Origin: Warburgia ugandensis
Taxonomy: Eukaryota; Streptophyta; Magnoliopsida; Canellales; Canellaceae
Assembly (NCBI GenBank): GCA_035236585.1
Contig: CP141139.1
Location: forward strand, 33,923,217 to 33,987,216
Direction: 5' to 3'
DNA: 64,000 nucleotides
The notes under the pieces are model-generated. The model was not told the DNA's origin and ran no database searches. It was given only the letters and a program-made list of their open reading frames with translations. Each line of letters begins with the position of its first letter. Position 1 is the first letter of the stretch. The translations under genes were made by a program, and so were the position numbers. This document shows, one piece after another, positions 1 through 10,951 of the stretch.

Positions 1-1
1 A

Positions 2-175
2 TCAGCTGAAGAAAGTGGTAGTTGTTCATATTTGAAGAGGGAGGCTAAAGTTGGATGGAAATCCAAGGCTGAACTTGTTTTTTTTTGTGACCATGTGGAT
101 GAAGATCCAAGACAGAGGATCTTCAAGGAAGCTGAGACAAATCTATTACTAGAATTTGATGGAATATCCCCTTGA
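2..175 (+). other. open frame fragment at window edge, unassigned
   Basis: A frame open from the window edge runs 57 codons to a TGA at 173-175. It has a mixed charged composition (e.g. the stretch CDHVDEDPRQR) that looks more protein-like than the surrounding AT-rich DNA. It could be the last exon of a gene lying to the left, a transposon remnant or chance. I recognise no family, and there is no upstream context to decide. Confidence 0.15.
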
Positions 176-328
176 TCATGGACCCATGAAAATTTGTTGC
201 TGGAATTTATCTCTCCAATCTCCTGCAATTTAATGGCCGATTCGGTAATAGTTTCCTCTGGTCAAACTTTCGAGACAAACTGCAATTCAGCACCTTGAAC
301 CAGAAGAAAAAGGATGATGGGAAGTCTT

Positions 329-330
<2 letters not shown>

Positions 331-387
<57 letters not shown>
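331..387. repeat. (TA)n microsatellite
   Basis: An uninterrupted TA dinucleotide tract of 57 bases. Confidence 0.97.
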
Positions 388-389
<2 letters not shown>

Positions 390-998
390 ACACACAATCA
401 TTACAACCCTTTTGTCCTTTTTTTTCACCTTTCTCTTTTCCTTGTAATGGTTATGGCACATAATGATTGCACGTCAATGCCTTTCCTCACAAGCAAGCCG
501 TGTAGTTCCCCATGGCGACTTTCACCACCCTTTAATGATTAGAGACATGCTTTAGGCTTCTCTGAATGCCAGACTAGACATCACACAATTGTGGTTCCTT
601 GTTAATGAGCAATTGCTTGTAGAGCTGTAGAAGCATACCCTAATAGGCCAATATTAATAGATAAGGAAACCAAGAGTTAGAAGTACAATAGAGAGAGAAT
701 CGGGAACACCAATATATGCCTTTGGCCATCGATCGTCGAATGGATTCAAGAGAAGAAGTTGGAAAATCCATATCTATCTTTCCAGCTAAAGATGAGAGAA
801 CAAAGTTAGAAAAGGAGAGCCTATAAGCATAGATCTACATCAAAATCTATCCAAGAAAATCACCAAAGGACAGAGTTTTCAGATTAGGATGAAGAAGAAG
901 AAAGACAAAGTAGACAATGAAGAAGAAGAAGCAGAAGTTAGATCGAGGTGACAGATCTGATCCAAGATGCTAATCTTCACCTTATAGATTTGATACCA
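388..998 (-). other. probable internal leader of a copia-like element
   Basis: On the minus strand this follows the short LTR at 999-1162. It opens with TGGTATCA (991-998 reversed), the first eight bases of the usual plant tRNA-iMet primer site, followed by CT-rich leader-like sequence. An ATG on the minus strand near 756 opens a short frame, but no gag motif is recognisable. The matching second LTR would lie left of the window or is lost. The element body is inferred from the LTR/primer-site junction only. Confidence 0.3.
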
Positions 999-1162
999 TG
1001 ATAGAATCTACATTATTACTAAATTGATTGATTATCAAAAGGTAATACATATTAGTATTTATAGACATTATATGTTGATGAGCACCATGTTCCCATCATG
1101 ATTGTAGCTGTAGATAATGACTATGTAATCCCACGATTACAGTGATTACAATTATCCTAACA
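999..1162 (-). mobile_element. short copia-like LTR (minus orientation)
   Basis: Read on the minus strand this 164-bp segment starts TGTTAGGATAATTGT, a start typical of plant copia LTRs, and ends ...TATCA. It has a TATAAATA box near the middle and abuts a primer-binding sequence TGGTATCA at 991-998. TG...CA termini, TATA box and adjoining primer site together support an LTR. No second copy is visible in the window, so whether it is a solo LTR or the 5' LTR of a truncated element is open. Confidence 0.5.
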
Positions 1163-1357
1163 TCTACTTGTCTTGATGATAATTTTTTGGATCAATTTGG
1201 TGGTGATTTTCCAATTTCAACTCGTTGCATAACAAAGTAGGATAAGTTGAGATGGGATTTGAACACATGACTTTCTCACCTCATCAATACATCCTAAACA
1301 ATATTTCCTAGTAGTTTGACTTTGAGATAGAAAACTTTAATGATAATGATGTTGTTA

Positions 1358-1360
<3 letters not shown>
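1163..1360. other. intergenic, possible tRNA-like fragment
   Basis: AT-rich. Around 1250-1285 there is a GGGATTTGAACAC sequence resembling a reversed tRNA B box, as left by degenerate SINEs. There is no matching A box or tail, so it is only a hint. Confidence 0.2.

Positions 1361-1410
<50 letters not shown>
1361..1410. repeat. (TTA)n microsatellite
   Basis: A perfect TTA/ATT trinucleotide run of about 50 bases, trailing into imperfect ATT/CTA repeats to about 1448. Confidence 0.95.
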
Positions 1411-1924
1411 TCTACTATTACTATATTACTATTAGTTTTCCAAAATGACCAATACATGGTAAAATTCAATTTTTAAATATCTACAATTTCCTTATTTCAC
1501 CCTGCTGCTACCTATAATGCAAGCCTTCATAGTTAAAACCAAATCCACCTTCATCATCTCCAACTTAGCCCACTATAAGGCTAATGCTTAAGAAATCCAT
1601 TTCCCCATGGAAACTTCAAAATCTGCCTTCCCATGGCCTACATTGAAGGAATCCAAATCAAAACCAAAATCCTAATAAATCTCAAAACCTACAACATAAA
1701 GCAAATCATGTAGGTGGAAATAAGAAGATTATAGTTGAAACAAAGCTATAGGTGATATTGTTTCCATATTCTTCCTGCATCTAATCTCACCTTTGTCCTC
1801 TTTCAGTACCATATTATAGAGAAAAATGATCTCTTTTCTAACTACAAATCTTTATAGCAAAATAGCAATTCCCCTTTTGTTTGTAATCAGGAATGCATTT
1901 CCATCTATCTAGTAAAAATTATGG

Positions 1925-1928
<4 letters not shown>
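1411..1928. other. intergenic, nothing recognised
   Basis: AT-rich non-coding sequence. I see no reading frame, repeat or element boundary. Confidence 0.5.

Positions 1929-1990
<62 letters not shown>
1929..1990. repeat. (TC)31 microsatellite
   Basis: Thirty-one perfect TC units. An ATG just upstream makes it read as a long Leu-Ser repeat frame, which is an artefact of the dinucleotide repeat. Confidence 0.97.
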
Positions 1991-1993
<3 letters not shown>

Positions 1994-2999
1994 GAACCAT
2001 TGTTCTACTATCTCTCTCCTTTACATGCCTTTCTACTATTCTTCTAACATGGAAAAATCTTTTCTTTAATTCTCTCCACTTACATTCCTTATGTACTATC
2101 TTTATAACATGGAAAAATATGTTCTTTTGTTCTTTAATTTTTTCTACCTATGTAATAATAAAACCCACTCCAATCCTTGTACCAAAGGGCTAATTTTGTA
2201 ATTAAGATATTAAAGCATTTAAAATGAATTGCACCTAATTAGGGTGTAGAAGATGGTAATATGAGTGGGGGGAAATATCATTTGCCTTTCTTTTATCCTT
2301 TTCTACCCTTAGGTTAACATATTGGGAATGATAAGAACATGCATTCAAATAGTGAAAAAGCATCAAATGATGCTTGTGTGTGTATTCCAGCAATTTGGAG
2401 TAAGTGTCCCTATCATATTTCCTAATATTTTTATCTCTCTTCCTAAATCTCATGATGGTCATTCCTCCTATTCAAAAGATTGCTTGCTTCACTTGAGGAA
2501 CTTAGAGAAACCTATGGAACTCTCTCTATTACTCAGAGGTGATATTGTCACCTATTTTCCTCTAGCAATGCCGCTATAAAAACCCATTTGCTAGAATATT
2601 CTCTCTCTAATTTCTATGATGTAAAATATTGCATTATTTTGCATCAAAGAAAATGCATATTGTACTAAGGTTGCATATTCTTTCGTTGATCTAAGCTATT
2701 CATCTAATTCAAATTGTCCCAAATAGCCAAGTTACCTAAATCATTTTTTTATTTCTATTGGACCTCTTGTGGTCATAAAATAAATCAGTTTGAGCTTATT
2801 TTGTGTTTAGTATCTATTTTAGAGTCAGAAAAAGTCCAGAAAGCAAGGTATTATAGGTACCTAATAGAGGAGATCTTTGGTACTTTGGCCATCTGAGATA
2901 GGCAAAATCATATGAACAACTACATGTGAGAAGAATGAGCAATCCCTTGATAGAACTATTTTTAAAACTTAAATTTGAAGCATAGAAGGGAAGAACAGT
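1991..2999. other. intergenic, nothing recognised
   Basis: AT-rich sequence with only short scattered frames and no recognisable domain, RNA gene or element end. The 3' LTR of the dead copia element at 3000-4826 would be expected here, but I could not find a paired terminal repeat. Confidence 0.4.
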
Positions 3000-4826
3000 T
3001 GGATACTAAATCCATAGATCACTTATCCATTACACGCCCCAGCAAGTAAAACGTACCATCTTACACATTGACCTTGGATCGAAGTAGATGAAAATGCTAG
3101 TTAATAAGTCCTTTAGTCAACAAATTAATTAGCAAGCTGGACAATTGTGCTGATGGAGCACACTATATTTAAGTTCCTTGTAACTTTTGCCCGCGGATAC
3201 CACTAAAGGTTTAGTGCAGCCGTGAAAAGTGGGATGAACTGTCATATAAGTTGCCGTAATATTATCATACCAACACCTAGTCCTTTTAATAGCCGTTGAA
3301 TCCAAATGATCTAGAAAGCCATAGCTACTACAGAGTGATACTCAACTTCAGTTGATGAGCTTGCTACTATTTTCTGCGTTTTAGAGATCCAAGACACTTG
3401 GTTGTTGCCTAAATACATGAGAAATTTGCTGGTTGACTTGTGATCATCTGGGCAACTTGCCCATTCTACATCCAAATAGGCAATCAGGTCCAACCTTGAT
3501 GACTTATTGAATGTACTATTGTTCATGGTTTTGAGGCACTTAAGAACACGCGATAAATGATGAATCAGTGATTCTAGGAGCATGCATGAAGTGAGAGGCT
3601 TTGTCACTGCAAATGATATGTCAGGACACATGAGGCAGAAATAATATAAGGTACCAACAACTTGCCTGTACTCAGTGACATCTTGTAGAGGATCTCCAAA
3701 AATAAAGTGATGGAGAGGTCGCTATAGGAGATGCTATTAGAATACAATGAACCGTGTTGAACTTTTGCAATAAGTTAGCAACATAATTCGTTTGTGATAG
3801 GAACATAAGTTAAGGCATGCGAATGGCTTCAACACCAGAAGTGTGAGTCACAAAGGTCCTTCAAGGAGAAGGTATAGCTCAAATCACAAATAAGATTAGC
3901 AATTGCAGCAAAATGATTCGTAATAATTAGTAAGTCATCAACATAAAACAAAAAGAATCCTACTATGAACTGGTGATTGTAGAAAAAAAGCAAACCATAT
4001 GTTTTGAATCGTTGAGACCTTGCCCAAGTAGAAATGAATGAAGATGTGAATATCTTCAACGAGGAACCTGCATAAGACCACAGACGAATTTCTTAAGCAT
4101 GCAAACATGATCCAGTCTTCTAGGATCCAGAAATCCGTGCGACTGCTTGGCATAAACACCCTGGTCAAAGATGCGTATTTAGAAAAGCATTGTTTATATC
4201 TAGCTGCCCGATTGTCCCTTTAGAGAGATTGCAATAAATAGCACAATGCAGTTCGCAACTGGTTTTACTGTGGGACCAAAAGTTTCTTTGGAATCAACTC
4301 TCTCACTTTCTTTAACGCTTTGGCAACAAGATATTATTTGAGTTTATCTAAGATGCCATTTGATTTTTTAACCCTGGAGACCCACGTACTATGTACGACA
4401 TTTATCCATGGCTGCCTCGGAAGAAGTATCCAAGTTTCATTTATTTGATGGGCAAGATATTCTTCATCCATTGATCCTCTCCAAAGTGAGGACTTAAAGC
4501 TTTGCAAAAGAACGAGGCTCTTTAGCAAGATTGTATGCGTTTGAGCACGACTATGGCTTTCGTTGAGAGGTGATTAGGAAGGGGCAAATGGATCTAGGTT
4601 CAAGTGAGTGTAAAGATCCAATGAGATCAATTAAAACGTCAATAGATGATTGATTTCTAGTTGTAGGGGAGGCTTCAGCTGGACTAGCGAGTGGAGATGG
4701 ATGTGAGGTTGTCAAGATTGACAAGTTTGGATTGGAAGGTGGCTTGGAGCTAAGGGAGGCTAAGGTATTTGGAGATTCAGTAGTCAAGAGACTTGGGTTT
4801 GGAGCAAGCAATGGCTTGAGATGCAT
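3000..4826 (-). pseudogene. Ty1/copia polyprotein remnant (RT and RNase H)
   Basis: Minus-strand remnant of the 3' half of a copia pol gene, read from 4826 down. A Ser/Pro/Thr-rich linker comes first (about 4551-4826), like the low-complexity stretch between integrase and RT. The RT start follows (4334-4528, pattern W...M..E...N.TW.L), then a piece resembling the copia ETF.P.VK block near 4250-4290. YVDDLL, the RT catalytic motif, lies at about 3930-3945 and the copia KDL motif at about 3840-3860. RNase H follows (3311-3631) with CPDISFAV, WASCPDDHKSTS and SSSTEVEY. The TKPL-like tail and final helix can be followed in shifted frames to about 3000. Stops and frameshifts separate the blocks, so no functional protein is made. 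Gag, integrase and paired LTRs were not found. Confidence 0.85.
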
Positions 4827-6806
4827 TGGAAATGAAGCTCAACAAGGTAGAAAAACTTGAGAATGTGATACATCCATCTAGACACATAGAGATACAAGAA
4901 AGGATGATGAAGCTGGATAGCAATGCTAATAAGGGAAAACATGTGCTACAGAATGAACATAACAAGAAAGATATAGCTTACCCATTTGAAGATCATAATA
5001 GTAGTATCCCTTAGACTCTTTAGAATGAACTAAGAAGATATAGGGATTTGATATATCTTGGAGCTAGTGTTTATAGTATGACCTTAGCCAAAAATAACAC
5101 AAGCATCAAGGTCCTTAGAAAATTAAGTGGGATATTCATAAGCTATGAAGAATATGGTGCCTATTTGTCAAATGTGTGATTGTTTGAAACGCATAAGGCA
5201 AAAAATGAAGGGTAATTTAGTATCACTAGGAAGTGTTGGACCAATTTCTGTGATTTGACAGTGTTTCCTTTCTGCAACATCATTTTGCTATGGTGTATGC
5301 AGACAAGACACAAGTGTAGCAGCACTATTTTTGAGTCAAAAATTAGTTAAGCTTGATTAACTCTCCACCCCCATAGGTTTGGAGATTTTTTATTTTGTTT
5401 TCAAATTGAGTTTCAATTTATACTTTTGAAAGAAATAAAGATTGAATGCACATCATTTTTCAATTTCAATGGAAACATCCAACAATAACAAGGATGGAAC
5501 CCCATAGATATGAGTACACTAATGACAGTGTTTCATTGTTAACAGACTCAGAACTAGAAAAGGGAAGTTTAATACTTTTATTTCTAAAACAAGCATCATA
5601 AGGATATTTTGTTGACAACTAAGAAGTGAAATTAATTTAAAACATGCTTCAAGATGAATGACAATTGATAGTCCAACTAGTAGCCAATCTTGGAGAGAAG
5701 AACTAGTGCTAACAACTTCCAAAGATGGTCAGTGGAAGGTTCAGATGGATGCGATATAGACTATCCTTATTCAGCCTTTAAAATGGTTGAGCTCTCATCC
5801 TTTGATGCTTTATCACTAAAAAAGAAGGGTGAAACTCAAAGAACACATTCTTATTCATAGTGAGTTGATTCCTACGAATAGCGAGAACAAGATAGACAGG
5901 ATTTAACTTAATTGAATGAGAGATAAGAAGTAAGAAAGAAAGAGCTGATGTGAGAGGTTTTTAGATAGGATTTAACTTAATTGAATTAGGTCTCTCATAT
6001 TCTTTTGTAAGCAATAAATTTGAAATATATGTTGTAACATTTTGGCTAGCACCTGACCCAAGTACAAACTCAGAGGAGAAAGATGAGACCAAAGGGGTAC
6101 ACATTAGTTAGGAAGTCACGATTGGATTGTCGTGGACAAGCAAAAGAGAGGTATTCTTGAATGTTATAAATTTGACATGCAAGCTTGTCAAGCTAGATTG
6201 GTGAAATATGGGATTGGTCGTGGATGTTGTTCTTGCCAATCGTGACGGGGTAGCTAGGGAGGATTAATTGTCCCATTATAATTTCATCTACTGTGGTTAG
6301 CATTCAGGGGATTAGGCAAGCGATTTGATCAACTTTAAGAGCCACTCCAAGACTGGTCGGAGCTTCTCTAATGAGAAGTCCCAGCAACATAATTTGCATA
6401 CTAGACCTGAACTTGTGTGTCATCCATTGAATGTTGGAGAAATGCCGCATGACTAACTACCATGTACCATGCCTAACTAATTATATTACAAAGGCTTGTA
6501 AACTAATGTTTTTCCATTTGAAAATTGTCATAGCAGATAATAAGATTATCATTAAGCATCTCTTATACTCGACCATAACCTTGTAATAGACTTGTGTAGC
6601 ATTGCACCTCATTAGTACACATGTGACTCTCACATGTTCACACTACTCATTCCACTGGTCGCATTCTTCAACTTCAAACATGCACTAGTCATTATCATCA
6701 TGATCTATAATGTGTAGATATTACCCTATAAAAGTTAATCATATGGACTTTTATAACATCCAATATAATCTAGGATAACCATGTATTATATATATATATA
6801 TATATA
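4827..6806. other. intergenic, nothing recognised
   Basis: AT-rich, low-complexity DNA without a supportable gene. The integrase and gag of the neighbouring copia remnant would be expected here, but no motif is recognisable on the minus strand. A TA run (about 6784-6806) leads directly into the foldback element. Confidence 0.4.
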
Positions 6807-6984
6807 GGGTGTTAATTTCAGCTATTTAATGCAGGTATAAAGTGCAGTTGACATGTGATTGGCTAGAAAAAAGAAGTAAAAAGCAAAAAAAAGTTAGAAG
6901 AAATGGTTACTTTTGTCTTTTTTCCAACCAATCATATGTCACCTACACTTTACACCTCCACTAAATAGCTGAAATTACCACTCC
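6807..6984. mobile_element. foldback MITE (178 bp)
   Basis: The two ends form a long inverted repeat. About 68 bases from 6807 (GGGTGTTAATTTCAGCTATT...) match the reverse complement of about 68 bases ending at 6984 (GGAGTGGTAATTTCAGCTAT...) with few mismatches. They flank a short A-rich centre. Both sides are TATATATA, so the target duplication is TA or a longer TA-run and cannot be sized. It is non-coding. Long terminal inverted repeats, small size and AT-rich target fit a MITE; a TA target would suggest Tc1/mariner, while a 9-bp duplication hidden in the TA run would suggest Mutator type. Confidence 0.8.
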
Positions 6985-8180
6985 TATATATATATAAACA
7001 CCCACAACATTCTAACAAAATAACAATAACATAACATGCTTCATATTGATGGCATACATAATATCCAACACATAATACTATATCCATAACATCAAACACA
7101 TTAAGGTTTTACAAAAGACAATATAGACACTAAACAACTTGACAATTAGTGACAACAACACATGAGGTTTCACAATTACCTAACAAACATGCATCAAACA
7201 ACTTAGCATCCAAATAACTACATCAAATCTAGGTCACAAGCCCACTCTTACCTATTCAAATCTTAAGAGCTAAAAAAAAAAAAAAACTCTCTCTAGACTT
7301 GCAATTTGCAAACTTAATGATCAACTTTTTATAACTTGAAGACTCAATCTTCCCACCCTTGAGCATGACATTTAGAATGTCATGGTATTTAGAAAAAAGT
7401 GAATGGATCCTTGGTCATATCTGATGTCCTCTTGTATATTTTTCTTTAGCCAATCTGCACTCCTTCTACCCATGACATTATTGCCTTTAAGTTGTAGTCA
7501 GCAATATCTCTCTTCTTCTACCTCTTAATGTTATGTAGTGTCTTATCAACTCTATGGTTTCATGCTACTGGCCCATTATTAGCACATACCATGGGCACGT
7601 GATTATCATCATCTAAAAGATCCACTTCATCTTTCTTGGTCTCACTGTTAATAATCACGAGATTAATGATAGGGTTACTAGGCATTGTAAGACCTATTTT
7701 ATAGTTGCTAGTAACTATAATGTCACTAAATATGATTTTCAAGTCTTCCTGTAAATAAGACCTTGTGCCAAAAAATATTTAACTAACTGTGTAAGCATAG
7801 CGTATATACTAATATAGCTTACATAACATTCAATCTATAGTATATAATATGCAAAATCCAAAGCTATATAGTAATATATTTGGTCCACCAATTTGTTTCA
7901 TAAGATTCTTAAAATCTTGATATTTTTATGGATGTGTGTGTGTGTGAGCGCAATCTTTTCGTTGTTTTTCATTCTAATCAAGAACAATATGCAAAGTAAA
8001 TTGTTCCTTGATTGTCTTCCATTGTGGAGCTTTAAATGAAGTTGTTAATGTAGGACACCAAATCTACAACTATAGATGATAAGTTTTGTTGTTTTCTAAT
8101 CCTTCCATTTTGCACTTTGCTTGTCCACATCAAAAGACTACCTTATGTTATACATAACGGATACACTAACAAATAAGAAC
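6985..8180. other. intergenic, nothing recognised
   Basis: AT-rich sequence between the MITE and the LTR retrotransposon, with a short GT run near 7935. There is no supportable gene or RNA. Confidence 0.4.
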
Positions 8181-8571
8181 AAGATTGTAATACCCGAGCA
8201 ATTTACGCTATTTTTAACAAAAATGAATTGGACATTCTATAGGTAATGAAAAGTTCACTTTTTGGAGATAAGGGTATTTTGGTCATTTCACTATTCACCC
8301 TGACTAGACTTATAAATTTGGTCCTGAGAATGGTACCATTAGGTGCTTCTTGGAAAAAGGAATCCAACAAGACCAAAATCACCCAAAACGGAGTTAAAAT
8401 GAGCAAGTTATGGCCCTTTGAAGTTCAGAGACAAAAATGTAATTTACATTAAAAAACGGATTTAGCCTGAGAAACACAGGGCCCATTTTGATACAGGCAC
8501 CCCTACCTCCTAGAGGGTTCTAGAACGGCTGTGTTTGGAAGAGAAACCACAGCCATTCTGGAGGTTTCTCC

Positions 8572-8590
8572 ACCGCCATTCAATGGCGGT
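8572..8590. promoter_or_regulatory. perfect palindrome in U3
   Basis: ACCGCCATT-C-AATGGCGGT is a nine-base stem with a one-base centre, about 30 bp upstream of the (mutated) TATA position. The solo LTR has related and longer inverted repeats of the same GGCGGT motif at the equivalent place, suggesting a promoter element or hairpin. Function is inferred. Confidence 0.5.
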
Positions 8591-8621
8591 AAGAGCCCCC
8601 TCCAGAACCCTCTTATAGCTC

Positions 8622-8629
8622 TATCAGTA
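8622..8629 (+). promoter_or_regulatory. inactivated TATA box of 5' LTR
   Basis: Reads TATCAGTA in a context (AGCTC...GAGCTCTTGGGC) where the 3' LTR and the solo LTR have TATAAATA. Two substitutions remove the consensus. Confidence 0.6.
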
Positions 8630-8938
8630 GAGCTCTTGGGCACCTCTAATGGCAGCCCAAAATCTTGAGAAAAACCCTTCGTGGAGAAGTAAACAAGAAG
8701 AGAAAACATGGAGAAAAACCCGGCCATGAACCAGGTATGCCCAAAACCCCTCCAAACCCGTCTCCCCCTTAGTCCTAGGCTAAGTTTACCCAAGTTTTTG
8801 CATGAAAAATCATGCAAAATGGAGCCCTAGAGAGCCACAAAGGACCCAGGGACGGTCCCTGGGACGCACTGGTTGTGTCCCTAGGACGCCCAGGTCCCTG
8901 TCAAACAGAAATGCATGCTGTGCGTTGAGAAAACTGGA

Positions 8939-8960
8939 CGGGCGTGTCCAGACACGCCCG
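8939..8960 (+). other. GC-rich hairpin in the LTR leader
   Basis: A ten-base perfect stem (CGGGCGTGTC / GACACGCCCG) with a two-base loop, about 310 bp downstream of the TATA position and so in the expected transcribed leader. The equivalent sites of the 3' LTR (about 15201-15225) and the solo LTR (about 37041-37066) also form hairpins. Confidence 0.6.
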
Positions 8961-9871
8961 CAACTGAAAACGATGGGCGGAAGCTAGAGCATCTGCAGAC
9001 GCGCCCGCTGGGGTGCATGCCGCTGACGCGGAACGCGTTAGCGTTCTAAGCTTCCACCTCTTAAGGGTCTTTTGTGTACATGTGATACTAAAAAGACTAT
9101 AACTTGAGATCTAAGGCTCCGATTGAGGCACCGCGAAAGGCGTTCTATCCATGTCGATGACGCGGACACATTCAAACCATAAAATACCTAATCAAGGCCC
9201 AATATAAGGTGGGCACGACCCTTAGACTATGATACTGGTGCAAGGCCACTAAACCTTTGTAAACCTGATGATACCAAGGCCCAATTAGGACCTTAGGACA
9301 CCCATAGGCATGGGGATAAACCCTTAATGGCTAAGTAGTGAGATCAACCACTCTAAAACCTATAGAAATAGGCCAAACTAACCTTGTTCCCCTAAACCAT
9401 GTTCAAGAGCATACGAGGACAAAGGGGCTTGCGTGACCAAACTAGGTAGGTGCTCTATCACTACTAGACTTTTAAAAAGAGCCCATGATTGTTTTGAATG
9501 CATGATTTAAGTATAAGTTATATGACTTGTTTAGCATGACTTAGTTTTATAAATGAATTCAGCATGCTTATGACAAATACATTATGCTTAGACATGTTTT
9601 GCAAACAATTACATATACATTATGCATAGACATGTTTTGCAAACAATTGCATATATTGCATGATTTGTGAGCATTGAGTTCTTGAAAAATTGCATGTCCT
9701 TGAGGGTTACCAAAAGACACTAGAGTGCCCAAAAGATGCTGGGTATGCAGTTGTGAGGGCTAGGCAGTTGTGAGGGACCCAAAGAGGACAGGTTTTGAAA
9801 AAAAGGTTTTTTGCTTGTTTGATCTTATATGATTTGGGCTAATAAGCTCGTGGGCGCTATGCCGAGAGGTC

Positions 9872-10163
9872 TGGGTTGGCCTCCAACCTCTACCACTATT
9901 AGGTGGATGGGTACTACGCCCAAAAAGGGCATGTCCCTACTTCGACTGCATGTGGTACAGGGGGCTACCACTGGTGTCACGACACTAGGTCGAAGTGTCA
10001 TATGTCCCGTGGAGGTATGGGTTGGCCTCCAGCCTCTACCACTATTAGGTGGATGGGTACCATGCCCAAAAAGGGCATGTCCTTGCTTCGACTGCATGTG
10101 GTACAGGGGGCTACCACTGGTGTCACGGCACTGGGTCGAAGTGTCATATGTCCCATGGAGGCA
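9872..10163 (+). repeat. 146-bp tandem duplication in 5' LTR
   Basis: Two copies with a period of 146 bp (9872-10017 and 10018-10163), each starting TGGGTTGGCCTCCA and containing the CTTCGACTGCATGTGGTA block. The 3' LTR and the solo LTR have a single copy, so the duplication arose in this LTR after insertion or in template-specific fashion. Confidence 0.85.
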
Positions 10164-10939
10164 TATGACCCTGTGTCCCTAGGTGCCCGGGGACCACACG
10201 GCAGCGAGGTCGTGGGCATAGTTGGGCCTTATGGTTTGAGGATTTACTTGCATTTGCATATGGCATGACATGAGGTTGGTCAACCATACCAGATATCCAT
10301 GAGTTGGATTCAATTGAGCATCTTAAGCATATCATTATGTTTATGATATATATATATATGATACTTTCGACTTGGATTATGCTATTCTTTAAGTCGTCAG
10401 TATTCCAATTCGACAGTGGTTTTTAATATCGATATTGAACATGGTTGTTCGAACATGCACATGTTTTAAAGAGCATATGATTTTAAACATAGCATGCATT
10501 GTAAAACTAGTAGTGATAGACTCCTACTGAGTATAGTATATACTCACCCTATCCTTAACATTTTTCAAGATAGTTCCATTCGCGAGTAGAAGATGCCTAT
10601 GTTAGTGCTACGAGCAAGAAAAATCAAAAGGAGACAATCATACATGTAAGTAAACACTCTATCCTTTGGACATGTATTTGTATTTATTTACAGTTGGACT
10701 GTGTGCTATGACTGGATAGACCTGGGGAAAAACATTTATGATTTCTAAAGTTTTTCAAAAACTACTTTGGTTATTGTGAAAGCAAAGGACACTCGGGGTT
10801 TTCAAAATAAATTTAAATGAAAAGATTTTTCGTTGCATTGCATGGTTTTTATAAAATGGTTTTCAAATAGGGATGCATCCCGCCTTAGGAATTAGATCTT
10901 GCATTTAAAAATGCATGGAAAAACCCAGGTCGTCACAGT

Positions 10940-10951
10940 TGGTATCAGAGC
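10940..10951 (+). other. primer-binding site (tRNA-iMet)
   Basis: TGGTATCAGAGC, the canonical plant LTR-retrotransposon primer site complementary to the initiator Met tRNA 3' end, placed two bases after the LTR. Confidence 0.95.

Larger units (their letters stand above)
8186..10937 (+). repeat. 5' LTR of the LARD-like element
   Basis: 2,752 bp, TG...CA ends. It aligns along its length with 14425-17025 and, in reverse, with 35186-37836. It is longer than the 3' LTR because of a 146-bp tandem duplication (9872-10163). The section from about 8500 to 9060 is GC-richer and contains many inverted repeats. The region matching the TATA box of the other copies is damaged at 8622-8629. Confidence 0.93.

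Noticed and set aside
1921..2193. 90-codon frame starting with a Ser-Leu repeat
   Set aside because: Produced by the TC microsatellite.
9829..10268. Overlapping 117- and 121-codon frames
   Set aside because: They lie inside the 5' LTR and exist because of the 146-bp duplication; the sister LTRs have only shorter versions.
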